Assembly: GCF_002632465.1 (NCBI RefSeq)
Contig: NZ_NIBS01000001.1
Location: forward strand, 493,669 to 557,668
Source of the DNA: Xenorhabdus budapestensis
GTDB lineage: Bacteria; Pseudomonadota; Gammaproteobacteria; Enterobacterales; Enterobacteriaceae
Direction: 5' to 3'
DNA: 64,000 nucleotides
Below are positions 1 through 9,656 of the stretch, piece after piece (position 1 is the first letter of the stretch; every line of letters starts with the position of its first letter). Position numbers and translations under genes: made by a program. The notes below the pieces were generated by a model. That model saw only the letters and a program-made list of their open reading frames with translations, was not told the origin of the DNA and did no database searches.

Positions 1-43
1 GCAGAAAGACAAATACAGCTGGGGCTGGAAGAATAGTGTTTAA

Positions 44-95
44 GCCCCCTTTTAGGGGGCCGCGTCAAAGCCGCCTTCTATGAAGGCGGATTTTT
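44..95 (+). terminator. Tandem hairpin terminators of a gene lying left of the window
   Basis: Two hairpins follow each other. The first has a 7-bp G/C stem (44-50 with 54-60) and a TTT loop. The second has an 8-bp stem (71-78 with 82-89) and a TAT loop and is followed by ATTTTT, a classic rho-independent form. A reading frame open from the left edge ends in TAA at 41-43 just before the first hairpin, so a plus-strand gene probably ends here. Only 13 codons of it are visible and I do not recognise the product. Confidence 0.75.
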
Positions 96-371
96 ACTTT
101 TATTTATAATATAAACAGTAGGTTAGTCTTTTTATACTGATGGATATTTTAAAATTTAATTGAACTTATTTTAGAAAACTCTATTTAATCGTTTAATTTA
201 ATTAGAAATGTTAGAAAAATATATTTTTCTCATAATGAAAATGGAAAGTTAATTTTATAATGCTTTTTACAGCAAAAAATAAATTAATAGGCATTGTGGG
301 AAACAAATTATTAACACTAAATCAACTGTAATGAAATAATAGCTGCAATGATTAACAGAAAACAGAGAAAA

Positions 372-385
372 TTGACTAAAATCAA
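372..385 (+). promoter_or_regulatory. Putative FNR binding site upstream of cydA
   Basis: TTGAC-TAAA-ATCAA matches the FNR consensus TTGAT-N4-ATCAA at 9 of the 10 defined positions. It lies about 290 bases before the cydA start. FNR control of cydAB is established in E. coli; occupancy here is inferred. Confidence 0.55.
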
Positions 386-608
386 TTTATTACTGTGGAA
401 TGTGTTCGCTAAACTTGATTTTATTTTTCTAAAATAAACAGATATTACCTCGGTACTATTGGCCTATATAGAGAATTCTAATCTTAGTCACGCAAAAGCT
501 ATTTATTGTGTGTGAATATAGGCGTAATATTATTGAGGCATCTACTAAATTTTAATTTACTTAATAATTTGTTGTTGTGTTTGAGGCATTTATTGCTGGT
601 AGTTACGA

Positions 609-629
609 GACTTTCGTAAAACGAAAGTC
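609..629 (+). other. Perfect 9-bp hairpin in the cydA leader
   Basis: GACTTTCGT (609-617) and ACGAAAGTC (621-629) pair perfectly around an AAA loop, about 46 bases before the cydA start codon. No T-run follows, so it does not look like a simple terminator. It could be an mRNA 5-prime stabilising structure or a protein or sRNA target. Confidence 0.5.
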
Positions 630-675
630 GGGTTGCCGCAAGTCGGTGTCTTCCTGCTAGGAGCAAGGAGTCAAG

Positions 676-2262
676 ATGTTTGATATTGTCGAACTGTCAC
701 GATTACAGTTTGCCTTAACTGCTATGTACCATTTCTTATTCGTACCATTAACACTCGGTATGGCGTTTTTGCTTGCGATTATGGAAACGGTATATGTTCT
801 GTCTGGTAAACAAATCTACAAAGATATGACGAAATTCTGGGGTAAGCTATTTGGTATTAACTTTGCCTTGGGTGTCGCAACAGGTTTGACTATGGAGTTC
901 CAGTTCGGAACAAACTGGTCATATTTCTCACATTACGTTGGTGATATTTTTGGTGCACCACTGGCCATTGAAGGTTTAATGGCGTTCTTCCTTGAATCCA
1001 CATTTGTTGGTTTGTTCTTTTTCGGTTGGGATCGTCTGAGCAAGAAACAGCATTTGGTTGTGACTTGGTTGGTTGCATTAGGTTCTAACTTTTCTGCTTT
1101 ATGGATCCTAATTGCGAATGGCTGGATGCAAAATCCGATTGCATCTGATTTCAATTTTGAAACCATGCGCATGGAGATGGTGAGCTTTAGTGAACTGGTT
1201 CTGAATCCTGTTGCCCAAGTGAAGTTTGTTCATACTGTAGCTGCTGGTTATGTGACAGGCGCAATTTTCGTCTTGGGGATCAGCTCTTATTATTTACTTA
1301 AAGGGCGGGATATTCCGTTTGCTAAACGTTCATTTGCCATTGCATCAAGTTTCGGTATTGCAGCAGTTCTGTCTGTCATTGTACTGGGGGATGAATCTGG
1401 ATACGAAATGGGGGATGTGCAGAAAACCAAACTGGCTGCCATTGAAGCAGAGTGGGAAACTCAAACTCCTCCGGCTGCATTCACGCTGATTAGTATTCCT
1501 GATCAGGATAAGATGGAAAACAAATATTCCATTCAAATTCCTTACATATTAGGTCTTATCGCTACACGCTCCACTGATACTCCGGTTGTTGGCCTGCGTG
1601 ACTTGATGAATCAGCATGAACAACGTATCCGTAACGGTCTTAAAGCATATGAATTGCTGGAAGAGCTGCGTGCAGGTAACACTGATCCGGCAGTACGTAA
1701 AGCATTCAATGAAAGCAAAAAAGACCTTGGTTACGGCATGCTCGTAAAACGTTACACCCCAGAGGTGGCAAACGCGACAGAAGAGCAAATTAAAGCCGCT
1801 GCGAAAGATTCTATTCCACTTGTGGCACCACTTTATTTTGCATTTCGTATCATGGTTGCCTGTGGCTTCATCATGTTACTGGTTATCGGCCTGGCATTCT
1901 TCAGCGTGATCCGTAATCGCATTGGTCAACAGAAGTGGTTGTTGCGTGCGGCATTGTTCAGTATTCCATTACCGTGGATTGCGGTTGAAGCTGGTTGGTT
2001 TGTTGCAGAGTATGGCCGTCAGCCTTGGGCAATTGGTGAAGTATTGCCAACCGCAGTGGCTGCTTCGACACGCAGTATTGGTGATCTGATTTTCTCAATG
2101 ACACTGATTTGTGGTCTGTATACCTTGTTCCTGATCGCTGAAATGTTTTTGATGTTCAAATTTGCGCGCCTTGGCCCAAGTAGCCTTAAGACCGGACGTT
2201 ACCATTTTGAACAGAAAACCATTTCTTCAACCAATAATTCTTCAGCGAATAATATTGAGTAA
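676..2262 (+). CDS. cydA: Cytochrome bd-I ubiquinol oxidase subunit I
   Basis: Quinol-oxidising subunit of the high-affinity terminal oxidase in the inner membrane, passing electrons from ubiquinol to oxygen through hemes b558, b595 and d. The 528 residues (E. coli CydA is about 522) carry the expected ligands: His19 for b595, His186 and Met393 for b558, Glu99 and Glu107 of the proton path, and the GRQPW quinol-oxidase signature at about 447-451. The Q-loop region between about 240 and 385 has the long form typical of gamma-proteobacteria. AAGGAG sits just before the ATG. It is first in cydAB-cydX-ybgE, with cydB starting 14 bases downstream. Confidence 0.98.
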   Translation: MFDIVELSRLQFALTAMYHFLFVPLTLGMAFLLAIMETVYVLSGKQIYKDMTKFWGKLFGINFALGVATGLTMEFQFGTNWSYFSHYVGDIFGAPLAIEGLMAFFLESTFVGLFFFGWDRLSKKQHLVVTWLVALGSNFSALWILIANGWMQNPIASDFNFETMRMEMVSFSELVLNPVAQVKFVHTVAAGYVTGAIFVLGISSYYLLKGRDIPFAKRSFAIASSFGIAAVLSVIVLGDESGYEMGDVQKTKLAAIEAEWETQTPPAAFTLISIPDQDKMENKYSIQIPYILGLIATRSTDTPVVGLRDLMNQHEQRIRNGLKAYELLEELRAGNTDPAVRKAFNESKKDLGYGMLVKRYTPEVANATEEQIKAAAKDSIPLVAPLYFAFRIMVACGFIMLLVIGLAFFSVIRNRIGQQKWLLRAALFSIPLPWIAVEAGWFVAEYGRQPWAIGEVLPTAVAASTRSIGDLIFSMTLICGLYTLFLIAEMFLMFKFARLGPSSLKTGRYHFEQKTISSTNNSSANNIE

Positions 2263-2276
2263 GCAGGAGTCCACTT

Positions 2277-3416
2277 ATGCTTGATTATGAAGTGTTACGA
2301 TTTATATGGTGGCTGTTGATTGGTGTATTGCTAATCGGGTTTGCAGTGACCGATGGTTTTGACATGGGTGTTGGTATCCTGCTGCGGATTATCGGCAAAG
2401 ACGACACTGAACGTCGTGTCATGATTAACTCGGTTGCACCTCACTGGGATGGTAATCAGGTATGGTTAATCACCGCGGGTGGTGCATTGTTTGCTGCCTG
2501 GCCAGCGATATATGCTGCCGCTTTCTCCGGTTTCTATGTAGCGATGATTTTGGTGTTGGCTGCGTTGTTCTTCCGCCCTGTAGGGTTTGACTATCGTTCA
2601 AAACTGGAAAACAGAAAATGGCGTAACATGTGGGACTGGGGGCTGTTTGTTGGCAGTTTTGTACCTCCATTGGTCATTGGAGTTGCATTCGGTAACCTGC
2701 TGCAAGGTGTACCACTGATGATAGATGTAGACCAGAGGGTTTCCTATGAAGGGTCATTCTTTGAGCTGTTGAACCCTTATGGGTTGCTGGCAGGTATCAT
2801 CAGTTTGATGATGATTACGACACAAGGGGCAACCTACCTGCAAATGCGTACTACGGGTGAATTGCATTTGCGTTCCCGTGCTGCGACACACGTTTGTGCA
2901 TTGATAACCGCTGTGGCTTTCTTACTGGCGGGAGTGTGGCTGGTTTATGGCATTGATGGTTATGTTGTGACTGGTGGTCTGGATGTGAATGGAGTATCTA
3001 ATCCATTGCATAAACAAGTTGCTCAACAAGCAGGGGCATGGCTTATTAACTTCGATAATCGGCCAGTATTGTGGGCGATACCTGCATTGGGTGTTATTCT
3101 TCCTTTGTTGACTATGCTGGCGACCCGATTGGATAAAGGTGCCTGGGCGTTCCTGTTCTCATCATTGACGGTTGCTTGTATTATTCTGACCGCAGGAATA
3201 TCCATGTTCCCGTTTGTGATGCCATCAAGCCTTAATCCGAATGTCAGTTTGACTATGTGGGATGCGACATCCAGTCAGTGGACGTTGCAAGTTATGTTCA
3301 TTGTTGCGCTTATCTTCGTTCCTATCATTCTGTCATACACCATTTGGTGTTACTACAAAACCTTTGGGCGTTTGGATAAGAGCTACATTGAAAACAACAA
3401 ACACTCATTGTACTAA
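2277..3416 (+). CDS. cydB: Cytochrome bd-I ubiquinol oxidase subunit II
   Basis: Second core subunit of the bd oxidase, a multi-pass inner-membrane protein that pairs with CydA and helps hold the hemes. The 379 residues equal the E. coli length. The N-terminus reads into the typical VTDGFDMGVG segment (about residues 23-32), followed by conserved PHWDGNQVWL. A ribosome site (CAGGAG) lies a few bases upstream of the ATG. It is co-transcribed with cydA (14-base gap), and cydX follows after 13 bases. Confidence 0.98.
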   Translation: MLDYEVLRFIWWLLIGVLLIGFAVTDGFDMGVGILLRIIGKDDTERRVMINSVAPHWDGNQVWLITAGGALFAAWPAIYAAAFSGFYVAMILVLAALFFRPVGFDYRSKLENRKWRNMWDWGLFVGSFVPPLVIGVAFGNLLQGVPLMIDVDQRVSYEGSFFELLNPYGLLAGIISLMMITTQGATYLQMRTTGELHLRSRAATHVCALITAVAFLLAGVWLVYGIDGYVVTGGLDVNGVSNPLHKQVAQQAGAWLINFDNRPVLWAIPALGVILPLLTMLATRLDKGAWAFLFSSLTVACIILTAGISMFPFVMPSSLNPNVSLTMWDATSSQWTLQVMFIVALIFVPIILSYTIWCYYKTFGRLDKSYIENNKHSLY

Positions 3417-3429
3417 AGGAGCATAGAGC

Positions 3430-3546
3430 ATGTGGTATTTTGCTTGGATTCTGGGAACGCTCTTAGCTTGTAGTTTTGCAGTTATTGCAGCTTTGGCACT
3501 TGAGCATAGTGAATCAGAAAAAGTAACTGAGAGTGACGAAAGATAA
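3430..3546 (+). CDS. cydX: Cytochrome bd-I accessory small subunit CydX
   Basis: A 38-residue single-span protein starting MWYFAWILGTLLACSF, nearly identical to E. coli CydX. CydX binds the CydAB complex and is needed for stable heme content and oxidase activity. The hydrophobic segment covers about residues 2-24 and is followed by a charged Glu/Ser-rich tail. AAAGGAG lies about 10 bases upstream. The stop codon overlaps the ybgE start (TAATG), so the two are probably translationally coupled. Confidence 0.97.
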   Translation: MWYFAWILGTLLACSFAVIAALALEHSESEKVTESDER

Positions 3547-3833
3547 TGTTGGTTGAAAAGTTTTACCAACTGATGAATAAGGGCCTGCTGAGGGCCCTTA
3601 TCCTCATAATGGCTTTGGTACTTGCTGGATGTGTATTGTGGGATCCAACACGTTTTGCTGCGAACACAAGTTCATTGCCTGTATGGCAAGGCATTTTACT
3701 GATCTGGGCGGTGTGTTCTGGGGTCATTTTTGGCATTGGATTTAACCCTAAACATTTTATCTGGCGTCTTTTTTTTCATCCATTACCTGCATTTTTGATT
3801 CTGATTTTTGGCTTATATCATTTCCTTAAGTAA
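3546..3833 (+). CDS. ybgE: Cyd operon protein YbgE
   Basis: A 95-residue inner-membrane protein of the Cyd operon YbgE family, with about three hydrophobic segments (roughly residues 14-32, 44-62 and 72-93). Its molecular role is unclear even in E. coli; it sits in the cydABX operon and may help oxidase assembly. The ATG overlaps the cydX stop codon. Residues around 20-34 include a Cys and DPTRFA, as in the family. A 124-base gap separates it from ybgC. Confidence 0.93.
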   Translation: MLVEKFYQLMNKGLLRALILIMALVLAGCVLWDPTRFAANTSSLPVWQGILLIWAVCSGVIFGIGFNPKHFIWRLFFHPLPAFLILIFGLYHFLK

Positions 3834-3957
3834 ACTATTTATGATTTTATAGGACGTTGGCTTATAAATTTTTTTGATTTCTTTAATAACAAGTCATTCC
3901 AAAGCGCTATTGTCTTGAGTATAGTGACAGCGTCAATTCGCCTGATTAGGATTATAT

Positions 3958-4362
3958 GTGAGTAATATGTTGTTCCGTTGGCCTATCCGTGTTTATTACG
4001 AAGACACAGATGCTAGTGGTATAGTCTATCACGCTCAATATTTGGCTTTTTATGAAAGAGCGCGTACAGAGATGTTGCGTGATAAGGGCTTCCACCAAAA
4101 GTATATGTTGGATGAACAAGTCGGTTTTGCTGTCAGCCGCATGACTGTTGACTACCGGAAACCAGCGAGGCTGGATGATCAGTTGGTTGTGGAAAGCGAG
4201 ATAACGAACATCCGTGGTGCTTCACTGACATTTATTCAACGAATTGTTGATGGTAATGATGTAGTTATCAGTAACGCAGAATGTCTGATCGTCTGCGTAA
4301 ATTCATCTCAAATGAAGCCTATTGCGCTTCCAAAGTCTATTGTCGCGGAGTTTAAGCAGTGA
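3958..4362 (+). CDS. ybgC: Acyl-CoA thioesterase YbgC of the tol-pal cluster
   Basis: A hot-dog-fold thioester hydrolase of the 4-hydroxybenzoyl-CoA thioesterase class, acting on acyl-CoA. Residues 11-26 hold the family signature [16 protein letters not shown] with the catalytic Asp. The GTG start gives 134 residues, the E. coli length; the next in-frame ATG is three codons on. The TGA stop overlaps the tolQ start by four bases, tying it to the Tol operon as in E. coli, where its link to envelope function is not fully understood. Confidence 0.96.
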   Translation: MSNMLFRWPIRVYYEDTDASGIVYHAQYLAFYERARTEMLRDKGFHQKYMLDEQVGFAVSRMTVDYRKPARLDDQLVVESEITNIRGASLTFIQRIVDGNDVVISNAECLIVCVNSSQMKPIALPKSIVAEFKQ

Positions 4363-5048
4363 CTGACATGAACATCCTAGATTTATTCCTGAAGGCAGGC
4401 TTTTTAGTGCAGCTGATCATGTTAATCCTGATTGGCTTCTCTGTAGTTTCTTGGGCAGTTATTATTCAACGAACAAGAATTCTGAATGCTGCTACTCGGG
4501 AAGCGGAAGCATTTGAAGATAAATTTTGGTCTGGGGTTGAGTTATCCCGTCTTTATAAAGAAAGCCAGTCACGCCGTGATTCTTTAAGTGGTACTGAACA
4601 GATTTTTTATTCTGGTTTTAAAGAATTCGCTCGCTTACATCAGGCGAATAACCATGCACCAGAGGCTGTCATTACGGGAGCTTCCCGCGCTATGAGAATT
4701 TCAATGAACCGTGAATTAGAAACATTGGAAAATCATATCCCATTTCTGGGTACTGTCGGTTCTATTAGCCCCTATATCGGTTTGTTCGGCACAGTTTGGG
4801 GGATTATGCACGCTTTTATTGCTCTGGGAGCAGTGAAACAGGCAACATTGCAAATGGTTGCCCCTGGTATTGCGGAAGCTTTGATTGCAACAGCAATTGG
4901 TTTGTTTGCTGCAATTCCGGCGGTGATGGCTTATAACCGTCTGAACCAGCGTGTCAATAAACTGGAACAAAGTTACGACAATTTTATGGAAGAATTTCTG
5001 GCGATTTTGCATCGTCAGGCTTTTGTTTCCAATTCCAATAAGTCGTAA
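4359..5048 (+). CDS. tolQ: Tol-Pal system proton channel subunit TolQ
   Basis: Inner-membrane MotA/TolQ/ExbB-family protein that forms the proton-driven motor with TolR and energises TolA during outer-membrane invagination at division. The 229 residues align along their whole length with E. coli TolQ. There are three membrane segments (about 16-38, 135-158 and 168-192), and the conserved channel region includes [16 protein letters not shown]. The start is GTG inside the ybgC stop overlap. tolR follows after 23 bases. Confidence 0.98.
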   Translation: MTDMNILDLFLKAGFLVQLIMLILIGFSVVSWAVIIQRTRILNAATREAEAFEDKFWSGVELSRLYKESQSRRDSLSGTEQIFYSGFKEFARLHQANNHAPEAVITGASRAMRISMNRELETLENHIPFLGTVGSISPYIGLFGTVWGIMHAFIALGAVKQATLQMVAPGIAEALIATAIGLFAAIPAVMAYNRLNQRVNKLEQSYDNFMEEFLAILHRQAFVSNSNKS

Positions 5049-5071
5049 TTCATCGTAAGGGGAAAAAGCGA

Positions 5072-5503
5072 ATGGCGCGCACTCGTAGTCGCAGACGTGA
5101 GCTAAAATCCGAGATCAATATCGTTCCCTTGCTGGACGTGTTGTTGGTTTTGCTGCTGATTTTTATGGCAACCGCCCCGATTATCACACAAAGCGTAGAA
5201 GTTGATTTACCTGATTCGGTGGATTCCAAAACCGTCTCCAGTTCTGATAATCCACCTGTTATTGTAGAAGTTTCCGGGGTAGGGCAGTACAACATGGTTG
5301 TTAATCAGGAGCGTTTAGAATTATTACCTGAGCAGCAAATTATTGCTGAAGCTCAAACCTTGATGAAAGCTAACCCAAAAACAATTTTCTTGATTGGGGG
5401 TTCAAAGGAAGTCCCTTATGATGAAATCATCAAAGCACTGAATATGCTTCGTCAAGCGGGTGTGAAATCGGTTGGTTTAATGACTCAGCCTATTGGTGCC
5501 TGA
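5072..5503 (+). CDS. tolR: Tol-Pal system protein TolR
   Basis: ExbD/TolR-family motor subunit with one N-terminal membrane span (about residues 19-38) and a periplasmic domain. The essential proton-path Asp lies in the LLDVLLVLLLIFMATAP segment (about residues 21-37). The 143 residues match the family. A GGGGAAAA ribosome site precedes the ATG. It sits between tolQ and tolA in the usual order and works as the TolQR stator complex. Confidence 0.98.
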   Translation: MARTRSRRRELKSEINIVPLLDVLLVLLLIFMATAPIITQSVEVDLPDSVDSKTVSSSDNPPVIVEVSGVGQYNMVVNQERLELLPEQQIIAEAQTLMKANPKTIFLIGGSKEVPYDEIIKALNMLRQAGVKSVGLMTQPIGA

Positions 5504-5529
5504 TGGCGGCTTTTACTTAAAGTTTCTGG

Positions 5530-6585
5530 ATGTCGAGCGTGGGAAAGACAAGCAAGCAAAACAGTAGGCTAAATCGTGCCATTATCATTTCGATTATTTT
5601 GCACATTATTCTGTTCGGATTCCTGATTTGGGGGTCTTTGAAGCAAAAAACAGAAATGGGAGGCGGTGGAAATAGTGGTACGGTGATTGATGCCGTTATG
5701 GTCGATCCGAATGCGGTAGTTCAGCAATATAACCAGCAGCAGCAACAGCAGGCTAATGCAAAGCTGGCTGAGCAGCAGCGGAAGAAAAAAGCTGAACAGC
5801 AGGCAGCCGAATTGCGTGCTAAACAGGCAGAAGAGCAGGAGCGGCTAAAAGCCGCAGAAGAAGAGCGGATAAAAGCACAGCAAGCCGCGGAAGAACAGAA
5901 AAAGCTGGCTGATACTGCGGCGGCTAAGGCCCGTGAAGAGCAAAAGATTGCCGAAGAGGCTGCTGCTAAAGCGAAAGCGGAGCAAGAAAGAATTCTGAAA
6001 GAGCAGGCAGAAGCTCAGAGAAAGGCAGAAGCCCAAGCTAAGAAAGAAGCAGAAGAAGCAGAAGAAGCAGCGAAACGAAAAGCTGAAACCGAAGCGAAGG
6101 CAAAAGCGGAAGCAGCGGCAAAAGCTAAAGCTGCTGCTGAAGAGAAAGCTAAAGCTGAAGCCGCTGCTAAAGCAAAAGCCAAATCTAAGGCTGAAGCCCA
6201 AAAAGAGGCTCAGGCAGTCGATGATCTGCTTGGGGGATTAACGTCTAATGCACCCAAACAGCAAGGTGGAGCCTCCGCTGCGGGTAAAGGCGGTAGTAAG
6301 AAAAGTGGCGTTTCTGAATCGGATATCAATAATTATAAAGGGCAAATTCGGGCCGCTATCCAGAAGAATTTTCGTGATCCGAGTTTGTACTTAGGGCGTA
6401 CTTGTGATTTGAGCATAAAATTGGCATCAGATGGTATGTTGATTAGTGTTCAGGCTAATGGTGGCGACCCCGCATTATGTAGGGCTGCAATTGCCGCGGC
6501 GAATCAAACCAAAATGCCACGTCCACCAAGTAAAGAGGTTTATGAACATTTCAAGAGTTTCTCACTAGACTTTAAACCACAGTAA
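5530..6585 (+). CDS. tolA: Tol-Pal energy-transducing protein TolA
   Basis: TolA links the TolQR motor in the inner membrane to TolB and Pal. Domain I is a single span at about residues 17-37 with the Ser21-His25-Leu28 face that contacts TolQR. Domain II (about 65-235) is a long Ala/Lys/Glu/Gln-rich helix spanning the periplasm. Domain III (about 258-351) is the globular C-terminus with paired cysteines. At 351 residues it is somewhat shorter than E. coli TolA (421), and most of the difference falls in the low-complexity domain II. The low-complexity DNA at 5730-6200 is prone to length change. Confidence 0.97.
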   Translation: MSSVGKTSKQNSRLNRAIIISIILHIILFGFLIWGSLKQKTEMGGGGNSGTVIDAVMVDPNAVVQQYNQQQQQQANAKLAEQQRKKKAEQQAAELRAKQAEEQERLKAAEEERIKAQQAAEEQKKLADTAAAKAREEQKIAEEAAAKAKAEQERILKEQAEAQRKAEAQAKKEAEEAEEAAKRKAETEAKAKAEAAAKAKAAAEEKAKAEAAAKAKAKSKAEAQKEAQAVDDLLGGLTSNAPKQQGGASAAGKGGSKKSGVSESDINNYKGQIRAAIQKNFRDPSLYLGRTCDLSIKLASDGMLISVQANGGDPALCRAAIAAANQTKMPRPPSKEVYEHFKSFSLDFKPQ

Positions 6586-6748
6586 GGTAAATATTTGGTG
6601 GAAATGTGTTATTTATTAGATGAAACTTCGGATAATTTATTTACATAAATAAAATTATTAGATTTTATTTATGTATCTGGTTTTGTTTGTTGGCGTTTGT
6701 TAGAATCCGGCGGATTATTGCTGGCATATCGATCGCGATAAGGGAGAG

Positions 6749-8059
6749 ATGATGAAGCAAACTTTTAAACTGACGTTTAAAGCATTATTGGGTTTTCTGA
6801 TGCTATGGGCAACGTTTGCTCATGCAGAAGTTCGTATTGAAATTACAGAAGGTGTTGACTCTGCCCGTCCTATTGGCGTTGTTCCATTTAAATGGACTGG
6901 TGCAGGTAATCCGCCAGAAGAAATCGGTTCAATTGTTGCTGCTGATTTGAGGAACAGTGGGAAATTTAATCCCATTACTCCGGATCGTATGCCGCAACAA
7001 CCTACTACAGCGTCTGAAGTAACACCTGCGGTATGGTCTGCGCTTGGAATAGATTCTGTAGTTGTGGGGCAAATTCAACCTGCCGCTGATGGTAAATTTT
7101 TGGTTTCCTATCAGTTGGTTGATGTAGCTGGGACACCGGGTTCAGTATTGGCGCAGAATCAATTTCCAGTTGAGAAAAAATGGCTACGCTATGCTGCGCA
7201 TACAGCCAGCAATGAAGTATTTGAAAAGCTGACAGGTATTAAAGGCGCATTCACTACTCGTATAGCTTATGTGGTTAAGAGGGCTGTTACGAATAAGTAT
7301 TCGTATGAATTGCGTGTTTCTGATTATGACGGTTATAACGAAACTCCGGTACGCAGTTCAGCAGAACCTTTAATGTCACCGGCATGGTCACCAGACAATT
7401 CTCAACTGGCATATGTGACATTTGAAGGTGGCCGTTCTTCTCTGGTTATCCAAACATTGGCAACAGGAGCAATTCGTCATGTAGCTTCATTTCCTCGCCA
7501 CAATGGAGCGCCAGCATTCTCCCCTGATGGGGCTAAGCTCGCTTTTGCGCTATCTAAAACAGGTAGTTTGAATTTGTATGTGATGGATTTGGCTTCAGGG
7601 CAGATTCGTCAAATAACTGATGGCCGCAGTAACAATACTGAGCCGAGCTGGATGCCGGATAGCCAGACACTGGTCTATACCTCTGATCAGGGTGGTCGTC
7701 CACAATTGTATAAAATCGATATTAATGGCGGTGCTCCACAACGACTGACTTGGGAAGGTTCACAAAACCAAGATGCTGATGTGAGTCCAGACGGTATTTT
7801 TATCGTTATGGTTAGTACAGCGAGTGGCAGTCAGCACATCGCCAAACAGGATCTGGTAACGGGATCTGTCCAGATTTTGACAGATACGTTTCTAGATGAA
7901 ACGCCGAGTATCGCACCTAACGGCACTATGGTTATTTATAGCTCCACTCAAGGGTTGGGGACTGTATTGCAGCTAGTTTCGACTGACGGGCGTTTCAAAG
8001 CGCGTCTTCCGGCTACCGATGGACAGGTTAAATTTCCTGCCTGGTCGCCGTATCTGTGA
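6749..8059 (+). CDS. tolB: Tol-Pal periplasmic propeller protein TolB
   Basis: Periplasmic protein with an N-terminal alpha/beta domain and a C-terminal six-bladed propeller that binds Pal and the TolA C-terminus. The signal peptide covers about residues 1-26, ending in AHA. Propeller blades repeat the pattern [15 protein letters not shown] / [15 protein letters not shown] / [15 protein letters not shown] between about 210 and 430, and the protein ends in FPAWSPYL as in E. coli. A second ATG immediately follows the first; either could start translation. A 163-base gap upstream may hold a separate promoter. Confidence 0.98.
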   Translation: MMKQTFKLTFKALLGFLMLWATFAHAEVRIEITEGVDSARPIGVVPFKWTGAGNPPEEIGSIVAADLRNSGKFNPITPDRMPQQPTTASEVTPAVWSALGIDSVVVGQIQPAADGKFLVSYQLVDVAGTPGSVLAQNQFPVEKKWLRYAAHTASNEVFEKLTGIKGAFTTRIAYVVKRAVTNKYSYELRVSDYDGYNETPVRSSAEPLMSPAWSPDNSQLAYVTFEGGRSSLVIQTLATGAIRHVASFPRHNGAPAFSPDGAKLAFALSKTGSLNLYVMDLASGQIRQITDGRSNNTEPSWMPDSQTLVYTSDQGGRPQLYKIDINGGAPQRLTWEGSQNQDADVSPDGIFIVMVSTASGSQHIAKQDLVTGSVQILTDTFLDETPSIAPNGTMVIYSSTQGLGTVLQLVSTDGRFKARLPATDGQVKFPAWSPYL

Positions 8060-8102
8060 TGCATAATAAGTATGTATGGCAAACTATAAAAGGATCAAAG
8101 AG

Positions 8103-8609
8103 ATGCAACTGAACAAAGTGCTAAAAGGGCTGATGTTAGCTTTACCAATCATGGCCGTAGCAGCGTGTACTAACACTAACAAAAATGGCAACAATGATCA
8201 GTCTGGTGTAGGCACTGTTGATAATTCTTCTAAAGCAGGTTTGTCTGCTGAAGAATTAGCACGTCAGCAGATGCAAGAGCTGCAAAACAATAACATCGTA
8301 TACTTCGGTTTCGATAAATACGACATTAACAGCGAATTTGCTCAGATGTTGGATGCACATGCTGCATTCCTGCGTAGCAATCCATCTGTTAAAGTAACTA
8401 TCGAAGGCCATGCGGATGAGCGCGGTACTCCTGAATACAATATCGCTCTGGGTGAGCGTCGTGCAAATGCAGTTAAAATGTATCTGCAAGGCAAAGGTGT
8501 TTCAGCTGACCAGCTTGCTATCGTTTCTTATGGTAAAGAAAACCCAGCTGTACTTGGTCATGACGAAGCAGCATACGCTAAAAATCGTCGCGCTGTAATT
8601 GTATACTAA
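8103..8609 (+). CDS. pal: Peptidoglycan-associated lipoprotein Pal
   Basis: Outer-membrane lipoprotein anchoring the envelope to peptidoglycan. A lipoprotein signal ends in AVAA-C with the acylated Cys at residue 22, followed by an Asn/Gly-rich linker. The OmpA-like domain (about residues 60-168) has the diaminopimelate-binding pattern with [21 protein letters not shown] use the ATG at 8103 rather than an in-frame upstream ATG at 8076 because it places the signal peptide correctly and has a purine-rich ribosome site. The length of 168 compares with 173 in E. coli. Confidence 0.97.
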   Translation: MQLNKVLKGLMLALPIMAVAACTNTNKNGNNDQSGVGTVDNSSKAGLSAEELARQQMQELQNNNIVYFGFDKYDINSEFAQMLDAHAAFLRSNPSVKVTIEGHADERGTPEYNIALGERRANAVKMYLQGKGVSADQLAIVSYGKENPAVLGHDEAAYAKNRRAVIVY

Positions 8610-8618
8610 GAGTAAGGC

Positions 8619-9383
8619 ATGAACAGTAACTTCAGACGTTTTGTATTGGGTCTGTCGTTATTGGTTGGCGTAGCGGCTCCTTGGGCCGCTACCGCCCGAG
8701 CGCCAATCAGTAATGTCGGCTCAGGCTCCACAGATGAGCGTCTTTCCCAATTAGAGCGTATTTCCGACGCTCATAGTCAGTTATTAACTCAACTCCAGCA
8801 ACAGCTTGCTGATTCTCAGCGTGATATTGATACACTCCGAGGCCAGATTCAGGAAAATCAGTATCAATTAAATCAGATCATTGAGCGCCAGAAAGATATT
8901 TATCAGCAGTTGGATAAAATCACTAACCCTTCAGGTGCAGAAAACGATAATGCAGCTACTCCAGTGGAAAAGCGGGCTGATAATCAGCCCGCTGCCGCCA
9001 CTAGCACAGGAAGTGAAAAGGGAGATTATGATGCCGCTGTCGCTTTGGCTATCAATACTAAGGAATATGATAAAGCTATCGTAGCATTCCAGAATTTTGT
9101 CAAAGTTTATCCTAAGTCGAAATACTTACCGAATGCCAGCTATTGGCTAGGCCAGTTGAATTACAACAAAGGTAAGAAAGATGATGCGGCTTATTATTTC
9201 GCGACCGTAGTGAAAAATTATCCTAAATCACAGAAAAGCAGTGATTCTCTGTATAAAGTTGGTTTGATCATGCAGGAAAAAGGGCAAAAGGATAAGGCGA
9301 AGGCAGTTTATCAACAGGTGGTTAAGCAATACCCTGGTACTAGTGCGGCTAAAATGGCCGAAAAAAAGATTGCAGGAATGTAA
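8619..9383 (+). CDS. cpoB: Cell division coordinator CpoB (YbgF)
   Basis: Periplasmic TolA-binding protein that coordinates peptidoglycan synthesis by PBP1B with Tol-driven outer-membrane constriction. The signal peptide (about 1-26, ending ATA) is followed by a trimerising coiled coil (about 38-95, Gln/Leu-rich), a linker, and a TPR domain (about 130-252) with repeats such as YDKAIVAFQNFVKVYPKSKY. The 254 residues resemble the E. coli length. It is last in the tol-pal operon; a strong inverted repeat follows. Confidence 0.96.
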   Translation: MNSNFRRFVLGLSLLVGVAAPWAATARAPISNVGSGSTDERLSQLERISDAHSQLLTQLQQQLADSQRDIDTLRGQIQENQYQLNQIIERQKDIYQQLDKITNPSGAENDNAATPVEKRADNQPAAATSTGSEKGDYDAAVALAINTKEYDKAIVAFQNFVKVYPKSKYLPNASYWLGQLNYNKGKKDDAAYYFATVVKNYPKSQKSSDSLYKVGLIMQEKGQKDKAKAVYQQVVKQYPGTSAAKMAEKKIAGM

Positions 9384-9384
9384 T

Positions 9385-9428
9385 AATTATCCCCAAGAGG
9401 TTATTTATCGGTCTTTTTGGGGATAATT
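9385..9428 (+). terminator. Inverted repeat at the end of the tol-pal operon
   Basis: A 12-bp perfect stem (9385-9396 with 9417-9428) surrounds a 20-base loop containing TCTTTTT. It lies directly after the cpoB stop codon, so it probably terminates the operon, although no T-run follows the second arm. Confidence 0.55.
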
Positions 9429-9550
9429 GGCCGATTAATAGGCGTTTAAACGGGGTTTGATAAAATAAACGTTGCGCCTCGCAGAGAAATCAGTAATATA
9501 TGCCGCCGTTGGCAAGCAATAAGAAAAGCAATGCCAGACAAGATTTAGAT

Positions 9551-9626
9551 GGGTCGTTAGCTCAGTCGGTAGAGCAGTTGACTTTTAATCAATTGGTCGC
9601 AGGTTCGAATCCTGCACGACCCACCA
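9551..9626 (+). tRNA. tRNA-Lys (UUU anticodon)
   Basis: A 76-base cloverleaf with encoded CCA. The acceptor stem pairs GGGTCGT with ACGACCC, the D-arm carries AGCTCAGTCGGTAGAGC, the anticodon loop is CTTTTAA with TTT at 9584-9586, and the T-arm contains GGTTCGAATCC. E. coli has a cluster of Lys and Val tRNAs in the same place after ybgF. Here one intact copy remains, followed by a decayed one. Confidence 0.97.
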
Positions 9627-9656
9627 TCTAAGTTTCCAATCAGACACTCCCCAGAT

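Larger units (their letters stand above)
96..675 (+). promoter_or_regulatory. cydA upstream control region
   Basis: About 580 bases without a credible gene, very AT-rich, ahead of the cytochrome bd operon. It holds an FNR-like dyad at 372-385, scattered ATTAAC/GTTAAT elements of the kind found in ArcA sites (around 248, 310 and 350), and a perfect hairpin in the likely leader (609-629). In E. coli the cyd promoters are controlled by ArcA and FNR. The long AT-rich leader suggests similar complex control here, but promoters were not assigned with confidence. Confidence 0.5.

Noticed and set aside
2..43. Identity of the gene ending at the left edge
   Set aside because: Two frames end near 36 and 43. 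The 13-codon tail next to the terminator matches nothing I can name; it does not look like the end of SucD.
5845..6201. 118-codon Phe/Ser-rich frame opposite tolA
   Set aside because: It is a shadow of the low-complexity Ala/Lys/Glu coding sequence of tolA domain II.
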